Assembly (NCBI GenBank): GCA_947501695.1
Contig: CANMWO010000001.1
Location: 806,001-870,000 of the forward strand
DNA from: an uncultured Sphingomonadaceae bacterium
GTDB lineage: Bacteria > Pseudomonadota > Alphaproteobacteria > Sphingomonadales > Sphingomonadaceae
Direction: 5' to 3'
DNA: 64,000 nt
The notes beneath the pieces are model-generated. The model was given only the letters and a program-made list of their open reading frames with translations, did not search any database and was not told where the DNA came from. The number at the start of each line of letters is the position of its first letter. Position 1 is the stretch's first letter. Both the position numbers and the translations under genes were made by a program. Shown here in pieces: positions 18,228 through 26,037 of this stretch.

Positions 18228-19652
18228 TCAATCGCAGTAGAGACAGCATTCCTGTTGGCATCCTTTAACTGGTGCCGGGGCATGTTGCTTTGGTTTGGGT
18301 TTCCAAACTCTTTTTGGAGCCGGCTTCCAGCGTTTCTTGGCGGGTTTGGCCTTGGTGTAGACAACTTCTTCGTCGATATAAGTCGTTGTGGTTGTCGTCG
18401 TTACCGGCGCCGATTGGATCACAACCGTGGTTATCATGGGCTGTGCCTGTGGGTAATAATAGGCCGGATAATAATATCCGCCCTGCCATCCGCTTGGATA
18501 GGCTTGTTGTGTCCGATATTGTGATCGTCGAGCCGGAGCGCGATAGCTGGCTCCTGGCGCCCGTGTATATTGTTCGCGCGCTTGATATTCTTGGCCGTAT
18601 TTCTTGAGCAACTTACGGCAACGATCAGTACCTTGGTCAATCGCTGCGCCAGCCAAAGCGCCAACGCCGCCGCCAATCAGCGATCCGCCAAGACGATTGC
18701 CGCGCCCCGCGATCCGATTTCCAGCCAGTGCGCCGATGGCACCTCCGACAACAGCGCCGCCAATGCCACTGCTTTTCTTGCAGCGCTCAAGATAAGCGAG
18801 TTCGTCATTATAACCATTATTGCCTTCGCTATGATGGCGAGGCGCTTGATAGTCATTCGATCCTTGGTTGCCCCAATGTGGCCCGTTCGCGTAGCTCGCA
18901 CCGACCTGGGAAGCATTGCCATCACCAATGAACGTGCCGGAATATTGGCCTTCGTAAACCTGACCTTCCGCATCACGATATGTCCCCTGCCAATCGCCTT
19001 GATAGCTGCCATCTTCGCGATAGGCTCCATTCCAGTCACCTTGATAGGTTGTTGATCCGCCATAAGCGCCTGATGGGGTAGCAACGACCTGATCATCATT
19101 CATGAGCACGCTGTTGTCATATGTGGCCTGACCAGCTTGATAGCCGTCGTTATAGCCCTGATTGTAACGATCCCAGTCGAGATTGTTGACGCTATCATAC
19201 ACCACACCGCGGCGGTCAGTTAGCACGGCATCATTATAGTAACGCGACCAGCCATAACCGGCTGTTGGCCGTCTCAAGCCGTAGTTGCCATAATTGGCAA
19301 TAAAGAAACTGGGTTGAATGAAGGTGCGGGGTAGGCGGAAGCCACGGTGCGGGCGTTTATAGCCGCGCTGATTGCCAATGCGCCCCATGCGAACCTTAGC
19401 GCCATCCCGGAAATTTTGGCCATCGCGTACAGCATGACGCATCTGTTTGCCGCCCAATTTATGCGTGCCCATGCGGTTCATCATCTTTTTAGCGCCTTGC
19501 ACGCCAGAGGCGAGCTCTGTTGCGGAGGCAAATGACATATCCACTGGTGCATTGGCTGCGGTGGTATTCGGCACCGAGTCGATGGCTGCAGAAGCCGCTG
19601 ATGGCGTCATCGCCATAGCGCCAGCCAAGCCAGCAAATAAAAGGGTCTTCAT
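18228..19652 (-). CDS. Envelope protein: RcnB-like domain, YQGDW repeats, glycine zipper, Cys-rich tail
   Basis: A 474-residue exported protein. From the ATG at 19652 (AGGGAG upstream) it has a signal peptide (1-22, ending ASAA); a basic linker; an RcnB-like segment at about 122-162 (GYGWSRYYNDAVLTDRRGVVYD); tandem YQGDW/YEGQY repeats near 203, 217 and 233; a glycine-zipper 2TM segment at about 296-340 (GIGGAVVGGAIGALAGNRIAG); a Tyr/Pro/Thr stretch; a Lys/Pro basic region 434-460; and a terminal CQQECCLYCD. RcnB proteins affect Ni/Co homeostasis and 2TM glycine zippers occur in outer-membrane lipoproteins, so an envelope-integrity role is likely. The composite and the cysteine tail are unusual. 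Confidence 0.75.
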   Translation of the reverse strand: MKTLLFAGLAGAMAMTPSAASAAIDSVPNTTAANAPVDMSFASATELASGVQGAKKMMNRMGTHKLGGKQMRHAVRDGQNFRDGAKVRMGRIGNQRGYKRPHRGFRLPRTFIQPSFFIANYGNYGLRRPTAGYGWSRYYNDAVLTDRRGVVYDSVNNLDWDRYNQGYNDGYQAGQATYDNSVLMNDDQVVATPSGAYGGSTTYQGDWNGAYREDGSYQGDWQGTYRDAEGQVYEGQYSGTFIGDGNASQVGASYANGPHWGNQGSNDYQAPRHHSEGNNGYNDELAYLERCKKSSGIGGAVVGGAIGALAGNRIAGRGNRLGGSLIGGGVGALAGAAIDQGTDRCRKLLKKYGQEYQAREQYTRAPGASYRAPARRSQYRTQQAYPSGWQGGYYYPAYYYPQAQPMITTVVIQSAPVTTTTTTTYIDEEVVYTKAKPAKKRWKPAPKRVWKPKPKQHAPAPVKGCQQECCLYCD

Positions 19653-19707
19653 GGTTAACAACTCCCTGTTTCGGAGCATATGATTGGCAAGCTCCGCCGT
19701 GTAATGG

Positions 19708-19722
19708 TTAACGATTAGTTAC
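19708..19722. promoter_or_regulatory. CtrA-box-like site (one mismatch) upstream of the envelope protein
   Basis: TTAA-N7-TTAC at 19708-19722, 56 bases upstream of the minus-strand start at 19652. The CtrA consensus is TTAA-N7-TTAA. It also sits in an imperfect palindrome (TGGTTAAC/GTTACCA). Suggestive only. Confidence 0.3.
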
Positions 19723-19813
19723 CATTTTGAGGGCTGTTTGGCCATTAGCAGCTTGTAAAATAGGGTTGTTTTGCAAGACTGTCTCGAAATGGGGCAATAT
19801 GGTTTAGGCGCTG

Positions 19814-20299
19814 TTAACCAAGACTGTTAGCAACGGTATCGATCAATTTGATCATACCAGTTTCATCCTCGGCTGAAAATCGATCAGGCAGAGGGCTATC
19901 GAGATCCAATACCGCGATGACTTTTCCGTCTTTGTAAACTGGCACGACTAGCTCACTACGGCTGTCGGCATCACATGCTATATGGCCGGGGAAGGCATGG
20001 ACGTCGGCGACCCGCTGAATCTGATTGGTGGCAGCTGCGGTCCCACACACACCTTTGCCCATTGCGATCCGGATACAGGCGCTTTTGCCCTGGAAGGGAC
20101 CGAGAACCAGCTCATCTTCCATCACCCGATAGAAGCCTGCCCAATTGAGATCGGGAATATATTGCCAAATAAGTGCAGATATATTCGCCATGTTAGCAAT
20201 GGCATCCGGCTCCCCATCGATCAGGGCGCGGGCAGCAGATATTAGGTCGCTATATAGAATATCTGTTGATTGGTCTTGGGTAATGGAAAAATCATGCAT
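19814..20299 (-). CDS. msrC: Free methionine-(R)-sulfoxide reductase (GAF domain)
   Basis: Reduces free L-methionine-(R)-sulfoxide with thioredoxin. A single GAF domain of 161 residues. Three cysteines (C75, C85, C109 counted from the ATG at 20299) keep the 10- and 24-residue spacing of the E. coli enzyme (C84, C94, C118), within the motifs SACIRI, GKGVCGTAA and HIACDA. The open frame has a GTG one codon earlier, but the ATG is preferred. It stands between convergently arranged genes with no evident operon partner. Oxidative-stress repair is the likely role. Confidence 0.92.
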   Translation of the reverse strand: MHDFSITQDQSTDILYSDLISAARALIDGEPDAIANMANISALIWQYIPDLNWAGFYRVMEDELVLGPFQGKSACIRIAMGKGVCGTAAATNQIQRVADVHAFPGHIACDADSRSELVVPVYKDGKVIAVLDLDSPLPDRFSAEDETGMIKLIDTVANSLG

Positions 20300-20577
20300 C
20301 ACAGGTCGCTATCAGTTTGAGGGGGCGGCGTTCAAGTTGGATCCTAATTAAGCTTTTGATATAATGGATTAAATACTCGACATTACCAGCTAGTCAGAAA
20401 ATACAAAAAACCTCGCGTTCTCCAGTCTATATACAGAATAGCCCAAAATGCTTTTCACTTTTTCTGCCGTAGAATAGATAAACGACGCAGGCCATGTCGA
20501 GCGGTCCGCATAAGACTATCAGAGTTTATAGGCTGTGGGAAAGGCCTAGCTGCCGATCCGGATTCAAAATGTTGATA

Positions 20578-21351
20578 TCAAACTGATAGTAGCCTCTCGG
20601 GCAGCGGTTCGTTGTTAAACCAAGCGCGAACGGTTTCTGCAAAAAGTTGAGGATCTTCTCCACACCACCCATGACCCATTTCTGGAACCGTTATGGCACG
20701 ACAATTTTGCATCTCTCCTTGAAACAGAGCCAGGTCATTGCATATGCTGTAATGCTCTTTTGCCCCGGCGGCGACCAAAGTCGGTGTCGCAATCGATGAA
20801 ATTTGTTCTCTCGCATCAAATTCAATCGCTAGCCTTCCCACCTTGCGCATCGTTTTTGGACTGGCATTAGCGCGGCCTTCTTCGTCGGATGCCAAGCTAT
20901 AATCGTCCAAACCCATCATTTTGACCATCTTTTCGCGGAACCACTGGAACTTCATCAGCGGCGAAGAGATGATCATTGCCAAAACCATGAGCTTTGGATG
21001 GGGCATATTGCCGGCGTGTACGCCGCTGATCATGGCGCGTCTTATCAAAGCGGGATGTCGGATAAGCAGGACGAGACTAATATAACCACCAAAGGACAGC
21101 CCAACCAAATCGACCGGTTGGTCGCCAAATGTTTCCTTGATCAGATGGGCGATGTCATCGGCTACCTGTTCCAGCGATAGCAACGAGCGCTCCCGGTTTT
21201 TGCCATGCCCCGGTAGATCGGGGATGATATTATGATATTCCGGCAACATATCAGCGATCTCCAACCACATTTGTCCGGTAAAACTTCCACCATGAAGCCA
21301 GACGACAGGAGGGCCTTTGATATTGCCGCGTTTTTCATAATATAACTTCAT
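20578..21351 (-). CDS. Alpha/beta hydrolase
   Basis: A 257-residue alpha/beta-fold hydrolase: oxyanion motif WLHGGSFTG, nucleophile Ser86 in GLSFGGY, and a histidine late in the chain in EMGHGW. The start has AGGAG upstream. It overlaps the preceding hydrolase gene by 4 bases (ATGA type), so the two are translationally coupled. Could be an esterase, lipase or C-C bond hydrolase; no substrate can be assigned. Confidence 0.85.
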   Translation of the reverse strand: MKLYYEKRGNIKGPPVVWLHGGSFTGQMWLEIADMLPEYHNIIPDLPGHGKNRERSLLSLEQVADDIAHLIKETFGDQPVDLVGLSFGGYISLVLLIRHPALIRRAMISGVHAGNMPHPKLMVLAMIISSPLMKFQWFREKMVKMMGLDDYSLASDEEGRANASPKTMRKVGRLAIEFDAREQISSIATPTLVAAGAKEHYSICNDLALFQGEMQNCRAITVPEMGHGWCGEDPQLFAETVRAWFNNEPLPERLLSV

Positions 21352-22061
21352 ATTTTGTCTCCTAGAAAACCGGCAATTGTGGCGTAAAACCGGTCAGCAT
21401 TTTCAATATGGAGGATGTGACCACCGGGCAGTTTCATCAGCCGCGAATTGGGAATGCCGTCATGCAGCAATTTTGCGCCTGCATGTGTCGCTTTGTTTCG
21501 TTCGCCAACAATGATCAGTGTTGGAGCCTGGATATTTGGTAAATGCGGACGACCATCATAGAGCATCGCGGCTTGCAGCCCATCCCGTATCCCTTGTAAT
21601 GTCATTGATCCGGTTTGCTGACGCAGATGATGCTGGACGGATTCCGGTTCTGACAGCCCGGAAAGCCAGGCCAATCGTTTCGGGCTGATATGGCTCATGA
21701 TGGCCTTGGCGATGCGTGCCAGAAAAATGCTAATCGGTGATTGCAAAACGGTTGGCACGGCTTCCGCAAGCACCAATCCGCGTGTCCGCTGCGGATGTCG
21801 AGCCGCCAATTCCAACGCAACCATGCCACCAAGAGAATGACCAACCAGTGCAAACCGGTTAGGTAACAAGGGCTCTATTCTGTCAGCATAACGTTCTACC
21901 GAGGGGTTCGCGATACACTCAGCCGTTTTGTGTCCGGGAAGGTCAGGCCTGATACCACCGATATCTGCCCGCCATGTGTCACTGGAAAGGCCCGCGCCAT
22001 GCAGCCATATAATATCGTCAGCGCTTTGATCGCAATATTTGCCATCACCAGGATGGGCCAT
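21348..22061 (-). CDS. Alpha/beta hydrolase (first of coupled pair)
   Basis: A 237-residue alpha/beta hydrolase, distinct from its partner. The motifs are WLHGAGLSSDTW, nucleophile Ser76 in GHSLGGM and a catalytic His in PGGHILHIEN. Cap region LSGLSEPESVQHHL is between. It is coupled by a 4-base overlap to the next hydrolase; the pair forms a two-gene operon, possibly acting in sequence on esters of one compound. Substrate unknown. Confidence 0.83.
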   Translation of the reverse strand: MAHPGDGKYCDQSADDIIWLHGAGLSSDTWRADIGGIRPDLPGHKTAECIANPSVERYADRIEPLLPNRFALVGHSLGGMVALELAARHPQRTRGLVLAEAVPTVLQSPISIFLARIAKAIMSHISPKRLAWLSGLSEPESVQHHLRQQTGSMTLQGIRDGLQAAMLYDGRPHLPNIQAPTLIIVGERNKATHAGAKLLHDGIPNSRLMKLPGGHILHIENADRFYATIAGFLGDKI

Positions 22062-22183
22062 AGATGATCCGCTTTCGTCGTTATGAACCCTGCTAGGATG
22101 TCCGTAAGACGTTATAGATTTCTATAGGCGTTGCCAGAGATCAAGCCAAGTGGTGTCTAATCGGCCCGTCGCATTTTTTTGAC

Positions 22184-23470
22184 TTATGTCCGACTAGGAG
22201 GTGCAACCAGGCGCGGATTTGCTTTGGTCGTATAGCCATCGAAGAATTTCAATTGCTCGCCATTTCCGAGATCGCCACCCGAACAATTCAACAATTTATT
22301 GATGCAGTTAGCCGTCCATTTGTCCATAATCTCGTCATCCCATGCGCCAAACCAGTCGGAGTGGAAGGTTGAGCCGGGTGTATGTGGCATCATTCCAGCC
22401 ATGCGATCTGATGAAAAATGCCATGTTTCTGTCATGGGATCCAGATTGCCGGTGCGATCTAATGTGTCATCCGTTGTGTACCATGCGCCGAGGGTGAATG
22501 TTGGTACTACATAAGGATGTGTGTCGGGGCATTTTGCATAACCCCAATCTCCATACGAAGTCCGCGCCATGTGGGAACGGTGATCGGGACTATCGAGGTT
22601 GACGCCGTCCCAGCAAGACGGTGCAGATAATATAGCGCCTAATTGCGCGCCAGAAGGACAGTTGACGGCCACTTCTGGAATATTGGCATATTTTCCTGGT
22701 TTCGAACCTTCGCCTTGGCAGTTTAGATGAAAAGGCGATCCATTTGCCGGGTCTTGCATGTTATATCCAAAAACATAACGCAGGCCGCGGGGAAGGGCGA
22801 CACAAGCTTTGCCCATACGCTGACATTCCGGATCATCATCCGGGCGGCGTTTATAATAGATGGAAACATAGTCAGGCATGACGACTTGGCCTTGGCCGTT
22901 CATCATCGACGGTATCCAGTAAGCTGAACGGTTCAAGATGTTGTTGCAAGTGCTCTCGCCTGATGTACGCAGCGATTCATATGTTGAATCGGCGTCGGCT
23001 TCGGTGTTGCCGAAGAACGTATGGAGATGGGACTTCCCGGGTTGGCCGGGATAGACGATTGGATCATTGTAGGCATTGTGGCTAGGCATGCACAAGAACC
23101 GAAATGCGCCTACCACGTCGGGTGCCGCACTAACGGGAACATCGCCATGGCCCCAGGACGGCTGAAGATAGTCTGCAACATTGAAATTACTGGGAATCGA
23201 CGGCAGGCCTTCTAGTGAGCCGGCGGGGACGGGTGCTGGCGTGGGGGTTGGAGCCGGTGTGGGCGCTGGTGTCGGTGTCGGACTCGGTGCCGGTGCAGGG
23301 GTTGGCAATGGGGTATTTGAATTCGGCAAAGTCACGCTGCTCTCGCTGCTTCCTCCCGATTGAGACTTGCAGCCCGACAAGCCCGCAAGGGTTATTGCGA
23401 GGGCCAGAAATATTGGCTTCGATTGCCGCTGGGCAAATGTGCTTTTAAAATTGTTCATGATGGGAGGCAT
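22184..23470 (-). CDS. DUF1996 lipoprotein with Thr/Pro-rich spacer
   Basis: A predicted lipoprotein (LSGCKS lipobox, Cys34) followed by a low-complexity (P/A)TP spacer at about 53-82 and a DUF1996 domain at about 110-390. DUF1996 is best known from fungal extracellular proteins and some bacteria; no enzyme activity is established. The domain has several conserved His/Cys (HLHTFFG, CWDGVNLDSPDH, CPDTHPYVVPTF). Start either ATG at 23470 or at 23458; neither has a strong ribosome site. Stands alone; the spacer would hold the domain away from the membrane. Confidence 0.8.
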   Translation of the reverse strand: MPPIMNNFKSTFAQRQSKPIFLALAITLAGLSGCKSQSGGSSESSVTLPNSNTPLPTPAPAPSPTPTPAPTPAPTPTPAPVPAGSLEGLPSIPSNFNVADYLQPSWGHGDVPVSAAPDVVGAFRFLCMPSHNAYNDPIVYPGQPGKSHLHTFFGNTEADADSTYESLRTSGESTCNNILNRSAYWIPSMMNGQGQVVMPDYVSIYYKRRPDDDPECQRMGKACVALPRGLRYVFGYNMQDPANGSPFHLNCQGEGSKPGKYANIPEVAVNCPSGAQLGAILSAPSCWDGVNLDSPDHRSHMARTSYGDWGYAKCPDTHPYVVPTFTLGAWYTTDDTLDRTGNLDPMTETWHFSSDRMAGMMPHTPGSTFHSDWFGAWDDEIMDKWTANCINKLLNCSGGDLGNGEQLKFFDGYTTKANPRLVAPPSRT

Positions 23471-23609
23471 TAAGAGCCATCATTTAATCGGCGCTGTTGA
23501 CCTATAGTTAACCGATATTAAGCATAAGGTGTAACGCCCTGTAAACACGATAGCTTTGGTAGAATTGAGATCAGTTGGTAGCCACGGACGTCGGTTGGTG
23601 TGGCTTCTA

Positions 23610-24011
23610 TTAGTCCAGTGTTGGTTTTCCGCGCATCTTTTTGACGCCTGACTTCTTCTTTTTGGAATCGACCCTGCGCGCCTTGGCCGCGCGACTGGGC
23701 CGGGTCTTTATCCGATAGGCATCGCGTTGGTGTGCTTCGACCAACATGTCCTCAACCCGCTTGCGTGCTTCTGCGCGATTGGCTTCGCGGGTGCGATATT
23801 CGCGCACCGTGATAATCAATTCACCGCCGTTGGTCATTTTACGGCCAGCAAGCAAGCGCAATTTCTGGAAAGCAAATTGAGGTAGACGTAGCGCGTAGAT
23901 GTTAACGCGCATCTGCACCGCGGTCTCGACCTTGTTGACATTCTGACCACCTGGTCCGGATGCGGCGAGGAAGGTTTCGTTTATCGCACTTTCTGGAATG
24001 TCAAAGGCCAT
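23610..24011 (-). CDS. arfB: Alternative ribosome-rescue factor ArfB
   Basis: Peptidyl-tRNA hydrolase that frees ribosomes stalled at mRNA ends. The 133-residue chain has the catalytic GGQ at Gly21-Gly22-Gln23 in SGPGGQNVNK and a basic C-terminal tail (Lys/Arg-rich from about residue 100) that enters the mRNA channel in ArfB. Small size distinguishes it from RF1/RF2. No partners in the neighbourhood; it lies upstream of the DUF1996 gene on the same strand, 139 bases apart. Confidence 0.93.
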   Translation of the reverse strand: MAFDIPESAINETFLAASGPGGQNVNKVETAVQMRVNIYALRLPQFAFQKLRLLAGRKMTNGGELIITVREYRTREANRAEARKRVEDMLVEAHQRDAYRIKTRPSRAAKARRVDSKKKKSGVKKMRGKPTLD

Positions 24012-24190
24012 GGTAGATCCTTAGTCGATTACGATCGAGCAGCATAGGGGGTGTCATCGCCATCATATGGGGTTGATCACGTGAGTTGAAATTCAATGAT
24101 TTGCTTCGGAAAACATGTGTAAAACCATTCCGATAGTCATTTCCAAGCTATTTTCACGAGAAAATGTTAATTTTTTTTCAGCCTGTGCAA

Positions 24191-24256
24191 GAGTCATGAA
24201 ACGACTCATTTCTGCGGCTTACAGAGTCACAGCTCCCTCGCGACTCGCGCTGAATC
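24191..24256. promoter_or_regulatory. Cluster of five GANTC sites upstream of ctrA
   Basis: GANTC sites at 24191, 24203, 24224, 24242 and 24252 within 66 bases. One per 256 bases is expected at random. GANTC is the methylation target of the cell-cycle methyltransferase CcrM in Alphaproteobacteria, so the ctrA promoter is probably methylation-controlled. Confidence 0.75.
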
Positions 24257-24261
24257 CTACA

Positions 24262-24276
24262 TTAATTGAAAATTAA
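24262..24276. promoter_or_regulatory. CtrA box (TTAA-N7-TTAA) upstream of ctrA
   Basis: Perfect TTAA-N7-TTAAC at 24262-24277, 96 bases before the ctrA start and directly after the GANTC cluster. It indicates autoregulation by CtrA. Confidence 0.8.
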
Positions 24277-24372
24277 CCTTTTGCGTTCATCTATCTTATG
24301 GTTAATAAATGATCGAGGGGCTTCGGGAATGTACCTGTCGCCGGTGCGTAAATTAAGAAAAGGGGCTGCCCA

Positions 24373-25083
24373 ATGCGTGTGCTGCTGATTGAAGATGAGC
24401 CAACGACCGCAAAAGCAATTGAGCTGATGCTAACGACAGAAGGCTTTAATGTATACACAACGGATTTGGGTGAAGAAGGCCTCGATCTGGGTAAGCTCTA
24501 TGATTATGACATTATATGTCTCGATCTGAACCTGCCTGACATGCATGGCTATGATGTGCTGAAAAAACTGCGCGTCGCCAAGGTGCAGACACCTGTTCTC
24601 ATCCTTTCCGGTATCAGTGAAATGGACAGCAAAGTGCGTTCATTTGGTTTTGGTGCCGATGACTATGTGACCAAGCCTTTCCATCGTGAAGAGTTGGTTG
24701 CCCGTATTCACGCTGTTGTGCGCCGTTCTAAAGGCCACTCACAATCGGTAATTCGTACCGGCAAGCTTGCAGTGAACCTAGATGCCAAGACTGTTGAAGT
24801 TGATGGCAACCGTGTTCACTTGACCGGTAAAGAATATGCGATGCTTGAGCTACTCTCCCTGCGTAAAGGTACGACACTTACCAAGGAAATGTTCCTCAAC
24901 CACCTTTACGGCGGCATGGACGAGCCGGAACTCAAAATTATCGACGTGTTTATTTGTAAGTTGCGTAAAAAGCTGGCTCTGGCTTGCGGTGGCGAAAATT
25001 ACATCGAAACCGTTTGGGGCCGCGGCTATGTTCTTCGCGACATGGAAGAAGAAATCGTCGGACCTGAGGTTCAGGTCGCTTAA
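24373..25083 (+). CDS. ctrA: Cell-cycle response regulator CtrA
   Basis: OmpR-type transcription factor that controls the cell cycle, replication start, motility and other functions in Alphaproteobacteria. The receiver domain carries the acidic patch IEDEP, the phosphoacceptor Asp51 ([12 protein letters not shown]) and the conserved Lys (YVTKPF). The C-terminal winged helix contains [12 protein letters not shown] and the [16 protein letters not shown] end. 236 residues, the usual size. It has AGGGG 8 bases upstream. The promoter holds a CtrA box and five GANTC sites, and a terminator follows. Single-gene transcript. Confidence 0.97.
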   Translation: MRVLLIEDEPTTAKAIELMLTTEGFNVYTTDLGEEGLDLGKLYDYDIICLDLNLPDMHGYDVLKKLRVAKVQTPVLILSGISEMDSKVRSFGFGADDYVTKPFHREELVARIHAVVRRSKGHSQSVIRTGKLAVNLDAKTVEVDGNRVHLTGKEYAMLELLSLRKGTTLTKEMFLNHLYGGMDEPELKIIDVFICKLRKKLALACGGENYIETVWGRGYVLRDMEEEIVGPEVQVA

Positions 25084-25111
25084 GACTTTTTAGCTCACTA
25101 CCCAAAATTCT

Positions 25112-25146
25112 AGCGGCGGGACCCTCAACGGTTCCGCCGCTTTTTA
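25112..25146 (+). terminator. Rho-independent terminator of ctrA
   Basis: Stem AGCGGCGGGACC / GGTTCCGCCGCT with a CTCAAC loop, then a run of T, 28 bases after the ctrA stop. Confidence 0.85.
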
Positions 25147-25160
25147 TTGTGGCTGATTAT

Positions 25161-25928
25161 TCAGAGCGATGTATCGAGATACCAGCGCTGATCGCCCTCC
25201 AGCGCCAAAGCCGTCAGCTTCTCTGTATAATAGGCTCCCGTATCTATACCTATCCGGTTGCCCTTTTCGACCACGTTATCATTAATCGTATGTCCATATA
25301 CGATCACTTTTTCAAATGGATCATCGATGGATAGAAATTCTTCCCGTATCCACCGTAAGTCCTTAGGATTCTGCTCTTCAAGAGACACTCCATGTCGTAT
25401 TCCAGCGTGGACAAAAGCATAGTCGCCAACCACAATTTGATCCTCAAAGCCTTTGACAAAATCGATATGATGAGATGGGATCAAATCTGGCAATCGTTCG
25501 GCCAAGCCGGCACTGTCGAGATCCATATATTCCTTCATACTGATCTCATAACTGAGGATAGTTTCCTTGCCGCCGATGCGGTTGAAAAAGCGGGTTGCCT
25601 TTTCATCACCTGTTGCGGCTTTGAGATAAACCTCTTCATGATTACCCATCAAGAAGCGGACGTTGCCCAATTCCCGTTTGAGGTTCATGGCCGTTTCAAT
25701 GACGCCGGCGCTGTCCGGACCACGATCGATTAAATCTCCGAGAAAAATAATTTCGCTCGCAATTTCGCCGCGTTTGAAATCATCATCGATGATTTTCTCA
25801 ATCAGTTGTTGCAGCAAATCGTTGCGGCCGTGAACATCGCCAATGGCATAGATGCGCCGCCCTTCCGGTACTATGGCAGTGTCCAGAGGGCGAGCAGGTT
25901 CTTTCTTGCTAAACAGGCGCTTCAACAT
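25161..25928 (-). CDS. Metallophosphoesterase (PrpA/bis-tetraphosphatase-like)
   Basis: Calcineurin-like phosphatase, 255 residues, with the metal motifs GDVHGR (near residue 33), GDLIDRGPD, GNHEE and later VYGHT. The overall design matches the bacterial serine/threonine protein phosphatases and symmetric diadenosine tetraphosphatases of this family; which substrate applies cannot be told from sequence. It is the most downstream of a minus-strand run, 109 bases after the saccharopine-dehydrogenase-like gene, with a terminator in the gap. Confidence 0.87.
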   Translation of the reverse strand: MLKRLFSKKEPARPLDTAIVPEGRRIYAIGDVHGRNDLLQQLIEKIIDDDFKRGEIASEIIFLGDLIDRGPDSAGVIETAMNLKRELGNVRFLMGNHEEVYLKAATGDEKATRFFNRIGGKETILSYEISMKEYMDLDSAGLAERLPDLIPSHHIDFVKGFEDQIVVGDYAFVHAGIRHGVSLEEQNPKDLRWIREEFLSIDDPFEKVIVYGHTINDNVVEKGNRIGIDTGAYYTEKLTALALEGDQRWYLDTSL

Positions 25929-25954
25929 AGTGCCAACAAACTTCGTTTCATTTG

Positions 25955-25996
25955 CTAAAAATTCAAGAGGCAGGCGCTAATTTGGCGCCTACCTCT
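25955..25996 (-). terminator. Terminator between the reductase and the metallophosphatase
   Basis: Stem AGAGGCAGGCGC with its near-complement (one mismatch), 25966-25996; on the minus strand a T-rich tract (TTTTTA) follows. It ends the saccharopine-dehydrogenase-like gene. Confidence 0.65.
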
Positions 25997-26037
25997 CTTC
26001 CTATATAATATTGTATCTGAATGGGTAATGTAGAGTA

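Noticed and set aside
23181-23448. Gly/Ala/Val-rich open frames opposite the DUF1996 spacer
   Set aside because: Simple antisense of the TP-rich repeat; low complexity, not a gene.
23508-23521. TTAA-N6-TTAA upstream of the DUF1996 gene
   Set aside because: Spacing is six, not the seven of a CtrA box.
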